Source: Bacillota bacterium (GTDB lineage: Bacteria > Bacillota > Clostridia > Christensenellales > CAG-138). Taken from it: a stretch of DNA of 11,267 nt. Position 1 is the stretch's first letter. Each line of letters starts with the position of its first letter. This document shows, in pieces, positions 1-5,382 of this stretch. Location of the stretch: assembly GCA_023461495.1 (NCBI GenBank), contig JAEYLA010000059.1:1-11267 (forward strand), in the 5' to 3' direction. The notes beneath the pieces are model-generated. The model worked only from the letters and a program-made list of their open reading frames with translations, had not been told where the DNA came from and did not search any database. The position numbers and the translations under genes were made by a program.

Positions 1-896
1 GCCGGGAAGAAGTTGCGATCCTCCAGAACGCCAAATATCCGCTGTGTGGAGCCGCAATAGAGGGCGAGCATATTGCTGTTTTCGTTGTAGAAATACGTGG
101 ACGCAAACTCCGTATCCACATACACAACCTTTCCGCCATAAATAAGGGAGGTGCCCTTGACCATCGCCTTGCACTTCTCGTAATCTTTCCTGTTTGCAAA
201 GCGGTACAGCGTGAGGCTTTCGCCCTGCTTATTCATGACGGCGCGGGTCTTTGTCACCTTGGGCGCAGAAGCGAATACGAACGGGGTGGCTTCCGTGGTG
301 ATTTCCTTTGCGTCCGGAAACACTTCCCTGATCCATGCTTCGTTGGTCATTTCTATCGCGTCGTAATCGTCCAGCTTCGAAACATAGTCCGAGCCGATAA
401 GCCGTACCTTATCCCCGAACCGCTTGAAATACGAGCGCGCCGCGGCTTCCCCGCCATAGTAGACGTTCACCTCTACATAACCTTTGGTATCATATAATCC
501 AAACGCGGCGATTTCAAATTTACCATTCGTACCTATCTGTTGAAGTACATCATACAGCTCTTTATAGGAATACCTTCCCTGTTCAAATACCAAAACCTCA
601 GGATGGGAAACAAGTGCTCTTATCTCCTTTTTTCGTTGTTCCGTGACTTTCACCAGCATGACACCCGCTTTTTGATCCTTGGTAATATAAAGCGCCGCCA
701 CATCATCGGGATAATACTCCTCCGGCTCGGCGCGCGAGGATACTCCCTTTGCCTTGCGCCAAGCTAATTCCAGCTCATCGAACACCTCGTGCGCCGCATC
801 GGCGGAAATCGGCGTCGTTACAGCCAGCGCACCCACAGGAAACGCCGTAAACAGCAACAGCATGCAAAGTATTGCGGTGAAAAACCTCCTGTACAT
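1..896 (-). CDS. Secreted protein of unknown function, 3' end outside window
   Basis: The reading frame is open from an ATG at 896 to the left edge, giving 298 residues without a stop. Residues 1-25 form a signal peptide: RR near the N-terminus, a hydrophobic stretch (about 8-22) and an ALA cleavage site at 23-25, so the protein is probably exported. The mature part seems to have two alpha/beta segments. Residues about 61-145 (YPDDVAALYI, then YSYKELYDVL and a short beta strand) resemble from memory the propeptide-like domain at the N-terminus of some Firmicute S1 peptidases. Residues about 230-298 (LYRFANRKDYEKC ... ALYCGSTQRIFGVLE) resemble a short domain that closes many Firmicute secreted or lipid-anchored proteins, so the gene probably ends just past the edge. 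No protease motif is seen. The start is chosen because AAGGAGGG (902-909) lies 5 bases upstream. It has its own promoter and follows the htrA terminator. Function unknown. Confidence 0.85.
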   Translation of the reverse strand, partial: MYRRFFTAILCMLLLFTAFPVGALAVTTPISADAAHEVFDELELAWRKAKGVSSRAEPEEYYPDDVAALYITKDQKAGVMLVKVTEQRKKEIRALVSHPEVLVFEQGRYSYKELYDVLQQIGTNGKFEIAAFGLYDTKGYVEVNVYYGGEAAARSYFKRFGDKVRLIGSDYVSKLDDYDAIEMTNEAWIREVFPDAKEITTEATPFVFASAPKVTKTRAVMNKQGESLTLYRFANRKDYEKCKAMVKGTSLIYGGKVVYVDTEFASTYFYNENSNMLALYCGSTQRIFGVLEDRNFFP

Positions 897-946
897 AAAA
901 GCCCTCCTTCTTCCGTCATAGTAGTGACGGAGGGAGGAGGGCTTTT
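897..946 (-). promoter_or_regulatory. Leader hairpin that buries the SD of the leftmost gene
   Basis: Arms 897-918 and 925-946 form an inverted repeat with a 6-base loop (919-924). The outer 11 bp (AAAAGCCCTCC with GGAGGGCTTTT) and inner 7 bp (TCCGTCA with TGACGGA) are perfect. In between, four positions hold two C-A mismatches in the minus-strand RNA and two G-U pairs in the plus-strand RNA. In the minus-strand mRNA the 3' arm contains the whole SD (902-909) and abuts the start codon at 896, so the SD is paired with an upstream CCCTCC anti-SD. This could lower or condition translation. Read on the plus strand it ends in GCTTTTG and could also work as a terminator against plus-strand transcription. 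Confidence 0.7.
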
Positions 947-974
947 GTTGCAAAAATCAGGGTTATTTTCCTAA

Positions 975-1002
975 ATTATCACATGGAGTCATCTGTCGGC
1001 AA
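975..1002 (-). promoter_or_regulatory. Likely sigma-A promoter of the leftmost gene
   Basis: On the minus strand there is TTGCCG (1002-997), a 16-base spacer and GATAAT (980-975), with TG one base ahead of the -10 (983-982), making an extended -10. Transcription would start near 968, leaving a leader of about 72 bases that holds the SD-burying hairpin. It lies between the htrA terminator and the next gene, where a promoter is expected. Confidence 0.55.
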
Positions 1003-1024
1003 AAAATGTTACCGGATCGCCTTC

Positions 1025-1055
1025 AAAAAGCCGGATCAGACGATTCGGCTTTTTT
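1025..1055 (-). terminator. Rho-independent terminator after htrA
   Basis: Arms 1025-1036 and 1043-1054 pair with one mismatch around a 6-base loop (GCCG(G)AT / ATTCGGC core flanked by A and T runs). On the minus strand the stem is followed by a run of five T. It lies 21 bases after the htrA stop. A and T runs on both sides mean that it may act in both directions. Confidence 0.85.
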
Positions 1056-1075
1056 GCGGGCTCCGTTTGATGCTT

Positions 1076-2362
1076 TTATTCTTCGTCGAGCGTATCGATA
1101 TCGTTATAGTCAAGGCCGGACATATCCACCAGGCTCACGGTCAGCATCTTTTCCTCGCCATCGCGTGAGATGCTCAGCGTAATGGTCGTGCCGATGGGCC
1201 TGGCGTTGACATACTGCGCAAGCTCATTTTGCTCGGTAATGCGGATATTATCGCAGGCGATAATGATATCGCCCGGCTTTAAGCCCGCAACGCTCGCGGG
1301 ACCGCCGCGCACAACACTCACAACCAGCACGCCGTTTGAAAGGCCCTGCGCCGTAAGCTCTTCCTGCGTGGGGGTTGCAATGTGCACGCCCAATGCCGCG
1401 CGCTGTACCACGCCCTTTGTAATCAGCTGCTCTGCAATCTTTCTGACATCGTTGATGGGAAGCGCAAAGCCCAGTCCTTCCGCCGTAATGGCCATGCCGT
1501 ATTCGTCATAGCCCGCGTTGATGGTCTTTGCCGTATTGATGCCGATGACCTCACCGTTCATGTTGAGCAGCGGGCCGCCGCTGTTGCCGACATTGATGGC
1601 GGCGTCCGTCTGGATGTAGGTGTTTGTATGATCGCCTATGGTGATTGAGCGCGCTCTGGAGCTGATGATCCCCATTGTAACCGTACCTTCAAGCCCTCGG
1701 CCCAGCGGATTGCCTACGGCCACCACATAATCACCCACGCGGATATTAGCGGAGTCGCCAAGTTTTAACGGCTTGATGCCAGCGCGTTCAATCTTCACAA
1801 CCGCAACGTCGGAGATGGTATCGATCCCTACGAGCTCCGCCGCAATTTCCTCACCATCGCTCAATGTAACGGCAAGCTTTTTCGCCTTTTCCACCACATG
1901 CGCGTTGGTCAGGATATACCCCTCCGAGGAAATGATGAATCCGCTGCCCATTCCCTGCAGCAGCGATTCGGGATCCTGCTCCGCAGCGCCCTCTCCGTCT
2001 CCATAATTGAGTATGCCCACAACACTGGGCGCAACCGCATCCACAATATCCGGTATAGGGTTTCCCTGCGCGGGCAGGAACGGCGCTGTGCCATCCAAAT
2101 CCACCATAGGCCGTTCTGTTGGCGCAGGCGTTGGAGAAGGCTGCGGCGTTGCACTGGGCGCGTTCGTCCCCGATGGCGTTTGTTCCGGCAAGGGTGCGTA
2201 GGGCTGGCTGGCGGACTGTATCAATCCCGCAAGCAACATGCCGATGATGAGAAACACCGACGCCACCACAATCAGCAAAAGTACGATCCGTCCGCCCGAA
2301 TTCCTCGGCGGCTGCGGATCATACGGATTGTTCATGTTTTCATAGTAGCTCTCGTAATTCAT
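1076..2362 (-). CDS. htrA: HtrA/DegP-type membrane-anchored serine protease with PDZ domain
   Basis: This 428-residue protein is a trypsin-fold protease that degrades or refolds damaged proteins at the outer face of the membrane. Residues 1-24 are a short cytoplasmic tail rich in N, Y and P. Residues 25-48 are one membrane helix, followed by a P/T/S/A-rich linker (about 52-85). The protease domain shows the full catalytic triad: H155 in LTNAHVV, D185 in ISDVAVV and S261 in NVGNSGGPL. One PDZ domain spans about 322-412, and the tail is acidic. This is the usual architecture of Firmicute HtrA. An ATG at 2386 is also in frame, but AAGGAG at 2369-2374 is placed 6 bases before the ATG at 2362, so I choose the latter. 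It follows the histidine kinase gene by 73 bases with no terminator between them, which suggests control by that two-component system. A terminator follows. Confidence 0.95.
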   Translation of the reverse strand: MNYESYYENMNNPYDPQPPRNSGGRIVLLLIVVASVFLIIGMLLAGLIQSASQPYAPLPEQTPSGTNAPSATPQPSPTPAPTERPMVDLDGTAPFLPAQGNPIPDIVDAVAPSVVGILNYGDGEGAAEQDPESLLQGMGSGFIISSEGYILTNAHVVEKAKKLAVTLSDGEEIAAELVGIDTISDVAVVKIERAGIKPLKLGDSANIRVGDYVVAVGNPLGRGLEGTVTMGIISSRARSITIGDHTNTYIQTDAAINVGNSGGPLLNMNGEVIGINTAKTINAGYDEYGMAITAEGLGFALPINDVRKIAEQLITKGVVQRAALGVHIATPTQEELTAQGLSNGVLVVSVVRGGPASVAGLKPGDIIIACDNIRITEQNELAQYVNARPIGTTITLSISRDGEEKMLTVSLVDMSGLDYNDIDTLDEE

Positions 2363-2368
2363 GGCGCT

Positions 2369-2374
2369 CTCCTT
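2369..2374 (-). promoter_or_regulatory. SD that fixes the htrA start
   Basis: AAGGAG lies 6 bases upstream of the ATG at 2362 and downstream of the in-frame ATG at 2386. The longer reading is therefore unlikely to be the translated one. Confidence 0.75.
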
Positions 2375-2409
2375 TTTTATCTGCATGCCGCAAATTCTTT
2401 TCTATGCGC

Positions 2410-2427
2410 ATCCGGGAAAAATCCGGG
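2410..2427. promoter_or_regulatory. Candidate response-regulator operator upstream of htrA
   Basis: ATCCGGG occurs twice (2410-2416 and 2421-2427), perfectly repeated and separated by AAAA. Seven-base direct repeats with a 4-base gap (11-bp period, one helix turn) are the known site geometry of OmpR/PhoB-family dimers, and such a regulator is encoded two genes upstream. The repeat lies in the only gap between the kinase gene and htrA, about 48 bases ahead of the htrA start. AAGAAT, about 10 bases downstream on the minus strand, could serve as a weak -10. The activity is inferred; only the repeat is seen. Confidence 0.4.
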
Positions 2428-2435
2428 CACGGTTT

Positions 2436-4019
2436 TTAACCGTCTTTTTTTTCATGCCTTGGCTTTAACATCGCAGGGCTATGCTTTAATGTAAACGTAA
2501 AACGCGTCCCTGCACCGGGCTTGCTCTCTACCCAAATATCCTGCCCGTGTTGATCTATTATACTCCGTACGATGGAAAGTCCCAACCCCGTTCCGCTCTG
2601 CGCGGAGGGCGTATGCGCCTTTTCCACTTTATAAAACCGTTCAAATACATGCGGCACGTCCTCTTCCGGAATTCCGCAGCCATGATCCTGCACCCAAATC
2701 TGTGCAATCCGCCTGTCTACAAGCCGGGTGCCGATGGTAAGCCCCTTGCCCTCCGGAGAGAATTTGATTGCATTGTCAATGAGATTTCTGAGCACCTGCG
2801 CAATCTGGTCCGCATCCGCCTCCACAAACAGGTTGGGTTTGTAGAGATGCAGCGCGACATCAAGCTTTTTCTGGTTCACGCGCGCCTCAAACGTGACAAG
2901 CGTCCTCAGCGCAAGCTCATTGATATCAAACCGTGTGCGCTTTAGTGCAAACTGTCCGCTGTCGATGCGCGCAAGATCAAGTAGGTTGTTGACCATACTT
3001 GTCATGCGCCTTGTTTCCGCCAGGACAAGCCCCAGATATTCCCCATGCTTTTCAGTTGGGATGGTGCCGTCCTGTATGGCTTCCAAAAACCCCCCGATGG
3101 AGGTCAGCGGGGACCGCAGCTCATGGCTGACGTTTGCGACAAGGCTTCTTCTCATCTGCTCAAGATCGTTCAATTCGTTCGCCATCACATTGAAGCTCTT
3201 TGCAAGCTGCGCCACTTCATCGGATCCTGAATCGTCAAGCCGTATTTCAAACTCCCCCTTGGAGTAGCGCCGTACGGTCATATTCATATCGGTAATCGGC
3301 TTTGTAATATGCGTGGTCAGGTAGTACACCGCGAGCACCGCCGCCGCCACCGCCATCAGCGCGGTCAGCAATACATCAAGGTATACTTTGGCAATGGAAG
3401 CATTGACGGCGCTCATATCAAGGTGCATCATAATCACGCCGTCCGGCATACCGTCGCTCTTGATGACCGCGCGCAGCAGCGTCATCGTCGGCATATCCGT
3501 CATGCCGGAAAACAAATTGTCAATGAGCACGCCTTCCGCGTTAAGCATGGCCTTCGCGCCGTTGTCGAAGCGGAGAAGGCCCTTGCGCTGGAATTTGACG
3601 GCGCTTTCCCCCGGGAAGAGAGTAATGCCGGGCAACGTCACGCTGACAGGATTGCTCCCTTCGGTAAGCGTGGGTGCTTCCACAAAAGCTCCCCATTTTT
3701 TCTCGGATTCCACATTGTCATAGAACGAGACACTGTTGCCCAAGGAGTCGATCACCTGGATGAGCCCATCATATTTTCGCGCAATGGTCGTGAGCTCGTC
3801 TCTTGCGACTTTGCGCTTTTCCTCAAATACATATTTCTCGATGAGTATGGTGTTGATTTTTTCCGCTTCCCTTCTTAAGGATTGCTCCTCTTCCTGCAAA
3901 TACTGGTTTTTAAACATATTGGAAACCGTTACCCCCATCAGCAGCAGCAAGCCAAGGATAACGGCCAAATATGTGGACAGCATGCGGGAAAACAGCGTTT
4001 TGAAAAAATCCTTCCTCAT
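2436..4019 (-). CDS. Membrane sensor histidine kinase, HAMP-HisKA-HATPase
   Basis: This 527-residue kinase would sense an envelope signal and phosphorylate the regulator encoded just upstream. The order is: membrane helix 1 (about 13-35), an extracytoplasmic sensor region (about 36-210) that I do not recognise, membrane helix 2 (about 212-234), HAMP (about 235-290), and HisKA with the phospho-accepting H299 in NVSHELRSPLTS. The ATPase domain follows, with N box RNLIDNAIKFSPEG (411-424), G1 DHGCGI (445-450), F box FERFYK (459-464) and G2 GTGLGLS (476-482). All key residues are present, and the overall shape matches PhoR/ResE/WalK-like kinases without a PAS domain. The ATG at 4019 starts 19 bases after the regulator's stop, with a weak AGGA before it, so its translation may depend on coupling. 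Its stop is 73 bases ahead of htrA. The envelope-stress role is inferred from context. Confidence 0.95.
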   Translation of the reverse strand: MRKDFFKTLFSRMLSTYLAVILGLLLLMGVTVSNMFKNQYLQEEEQSLRREAEKINTILIEKYVFEEKRKVARDELTTIARKYDGLIQVIDSLGNSVSFYDNVESEKKWGAFVEAPTLTEGSNPVSVTLPGITLFPGESAVKFQRKGLLRFDNGAKAMLNAEGVLIDNLFSGMTDMPTMTLLRAVIKSDGMPDGVIMMHLDMSAVNASIAKVYLDVLLTALMAVAAAVLAVYYLTTHITKPITDMNMTVRRYSKGEFEIRLDDSGSDEVAQLAKSFNVMANELNDLEQMRRSLVANVSHELRSPLTSIGGFLEAIQDGTIPTEKHGEYLGLVLAETRRMTSMVNNLLDLARIDSGQFALKRTRFDINELALRTLVTFEARVNQKKLDVALHLYKPNLFVEADADQIAQVLRNLIDNAIKFSPEGKGLTIGTRLVDRRIAQIWVQDHGCGIPEEDVPHVFERFYKVEKAHTPSAQSGTGLGLSIVRSIIDQHGQDIWVESKPGAGTRFTFTLKHSPAMLKPRHEKKDG

Positions 4020-4038
4020 CGCGTCCTATCTTATCTTA

Positions 4039-4725
4039 TTACGCATCGCGCGCGGATTCAAATTTGTATCCCACGCCCCAAACGGTCTTGATCTGCCATA
4101 CTTCGCGCTCGCCCAGCTTTTCACGGATGCGCTTGACGTGCACGTCCACCGTACGGCTGTCGCCAAAGAAATCAAACCCCCACACCTGCTCTAAAAGCTG
4201 CTCGCGGGTAAACACCTTATTTTCATGGGAAGCGAGGAAATATAAAAGCTCGATTTCCTTGGGCGGCATCTCAATCGCCTTTTCATCCAGCGTAACGGCG
4301 TAGTTTTCCAACGATACCGTAAGCCCGGGGAATGTGACGATGCGCTCGGCTTCCGGTGCCGCGGAGCGGCGCAGCACCGCCTTAATGCGCGCCAACAGTT
4401 CCTTTGCGTCAAAAGGTTTTGACATATAATCGTCAGCGCCAAGATCAAGCCCCTGCACCCGGTCGAGCGTATCGTTCTTCGCGGTGAGCATAATTACGGG
4501 CACATCGCTTTCCTCGCGGAGCTGGTGCAACACCTTCCATCCGTCTATGCCGGGGAGCATGACGTCAAGCACCACAAGCGCGGGCTTTGTTTCCCGGAAC
4601 AGGCTAAGCGCGGTATCACCGCGTTCGCCCACCTGCACGGAATACCCTTCCTTATTGAGATAGAGCTTGATGATTTCAAGTATATTCCTGTCGTCGTCGA
4701 TGACCAGTATCGTATTGTTTTCCAC
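4039..4725 (-). CDS. OmpR/PhoB-family response regulator
   Basis: This 228-residue DNA-binding regulator is the partner of the kinase encoded 19 bases downstream. The receiver domain (1-120) has the acidic cluster D10-D12, the phospho-acceptor D54 in VVLDVMLPGIDGW, T81 and K103 in SKPFD. The C-terminal winged helix (about 128-224) ends in the typical TVWGVGYKF, with RTVDVHVKRIREKLG as recognition helix. The length and all conserved residues are as expected for a functional member. Translation starts at a GTG (4725-4723) preceded by AGGAGG at 4735-4740, 9 bases away; no better ATG exists upstream in frame. Likely targets are its own operon and htrA, because a 7+4+7 direct repeat lies in front of htrA. 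That link is inference. Comparable arrangements in other Firmicutes are CssR and CiaR with HtrA, but I do not assign it to either. Confidence 0.95.
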   Translation of the reverse strand: MENNTILVIDDDRNILEIIKLYLNKEGYSVQVGERGDTALSLFRETKPALVVLDVMLPGIDGWKVLHQLREESDVPVIMLTAKNDTLDRVQGLDLGADDYMSKPFDAKELLARIKAVLRRSAAPEAERIVTFPGLTVSLENYAVTLDEKAIEMPPKEIELLYFLASHENKVFTREQLLEQVWGFDFFGDSRTVDVHVKRIREKLGEREVWQIKTVWGVGYKFESARDA

Positions 4726-4746
4726 AGGCGTATCCCTCCTGATAAG

Positions 4747-4763
4747 GCCCCTCTATTCGGGGC
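4747..4763 (-). other. Small GC hairpin in the regulator gene's leader
   Basis: GCCCC (4747-4751) and GGGGC (4759-4763) pair around a 7-base loop, 6 bases upstream of the SD of the response regulator gene. No T-run follows it on the minus strand, so it is not a terminator. It might affect ribosome access or mRNA processing, or mean nothing. The rest of the 100-base gap to the DUF523 gene shows no promoter that I would call. Confidence 0.4.
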
Positions 4764-4825
4764 AATTTCTTTCTTTTCTCGCACAGCATGGAGAAGCCGC
4801 CTGAAAACCCGCGTAACGCTTTTGG

Positions 4826-5260
4826 TCAGCGCGCCTCCACCTCTATGCCATTTTTCTTGAGCAGCGCCGAAGCCACGCCGTCCCCCGCGCGGGTGCTGCC
4901 GGAAAATGTGCCGTCATAAATGACGCCCGCGCCGCAGGATGGGCTGTTCGCTTTGAGTATTGCCTTCTCAGCGCCCGATAGACGGGCGATCAGGAGCGTT
5001 TCCTCAGCGCCCATGACAAACGCCTCCGTTACATCCTGCCCCGAGCGGTTATAGACACGGGCAGCGCCATTGAGCACCGCCTCGCCATCCCCTGCCAGGA
5101 TCTCCGCTGGAAGTCTTGGCACGGGCAGCCCACCCAGCTGTTCCGGGCAAACAGGAATCGCTTTCCCTGCCCGCAGCAGGGCAATGATCTCTTCATCGGG
5201 CTTGGCCTTTCCATCATAACGGCAGTGTACGCCGCACAGGCATGCGCTCACCAGTATCAT
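4826..5260 (-). CDS. DUF523 protein, TudS-like thiouracil desulfidase family
   Basis: This 144-residue protein is a full-length stand-alone DUF523 domain. It begins MILVSACLCG and carries the family's conserved sites: C7 and CRYDG (13-17), CPE (38-40) with GGLPVPR after it, and NSPSCG (105-110). A characterised DUF523 protein, TudS, removes sulfur from 2-thiouracil using a [4Fe-4S] cluster held by three cysteines; C7, C38 and C109 are the matching candidates here. C9 and C13 are extra cysteines. I infer a role in sulfur removal from thiolated nucleobases or salvage of tRNA breakdown products; the substrate is not proven. The start at 5260 is set by AAGGAG (5267-5272), 6 bases upstream. A longer in-frame ATG at 5329 would add a non-conserved extension and is rejected. 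It lies between mutS2 and the two-component genes. Confidence 0.88.
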   Translation of the reverse strand: MILVSACLCGVHCRYDGKAKPDEEIIALLRAGKAIPVCPEQLGGLPVPRLPAEILAGDGEAVLNGAARVYNRSGQDVTEAFVMGAEETLLIARLSGAEKAILKANSPSCGAGVIYDGTFSGSTRAGDGVASALLKKNGIEVEAR

Positions 5261-5266
5261 ACCATA

Positions 5267-5272
5267 CTCCTT
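5267..5272 (-). promoter_or_regulatory. SD that fixes the DUF523 start
   Basis: AAGGAG lies 6 bases ahead of the ATG at 5260, the position where DUF523 proteins normally begin. The alternative ATG at 5329 has no comparable site. Confidence 0.75.
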
Positions 5273-5336
5273 TTCTTCCGGGGCTTTCCAAACAGAAAAC
5301 TTACTATGAATTTTGCAGTTTTGCCGCAATTGACAT

Positions 5337-5367
5337 CCCCGGTCAGGCCCTGCGGACTTGACCAGGG
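5337..5367 (-). other. Long hairpin in the 3' region of mutS2, no U-tract
   Basis: In the minus-strand RNA the arms CCCUGGUCA (5367-5359) and UGACCGGGG (5345-5337) form nine pairs with one G-U. Inside them GUCC and GGGC add four more pairs around a GCA loop, with an A/C mismatch between the two helices. It lies 15 bases after the mutS2 stop. A T-run does not follow, so it is not a standard terminator; it could stabilise the mRNA end, act as a processing site, or be a weak terminator. The remainder of the 122-base gap shows no strong promoter. Confidence 0.5.
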
Positions 5368-5382
5368 ATTGGTGTCTAATTT

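Noticed and set aside
540..974. Short plus-strand reading frames across the leftmost gene and its leader
   Set aside because: They overlap a convincing minus-strand gene with a signal peptide, SD and promoter, and have low-complexity, arginine-rich products.
1012..1037. CCGGATC twice (1012-1018 and 1031-1037) as a further regulator site upstream of the leftmost gene's promoter
   Set aside because: The spacing is 19 bp, not one helix turn, and the second copy is part of the htrA terminator stem. It shares only the core ATCCGG with the htrA repeat.
2363..2386. An htrA start at 2386
   Set aside because: A well-placed AAGGAG lies between this ATG and the one at 2362, and the extra eight residues match nothing typical.
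4726..4825. A promoter or operator ahead of the response regulator gene
   Set aside because: No hexamer pair with acceptable spacing and no 11-bp repeat like that in front of htrA; only the small GC hairpin is visible.
5261..5329. A DUF523 start at 5329
   Set aside because: The extra 23 residues are not part of the family and no SD precedes that ATG.
5273..5336. A promoter for the DUF523 gene (TTGCGG with CATAGT, 16 bases apart)
   Set aside because: Both hexamers match the consensus poorly, with no extended -10.
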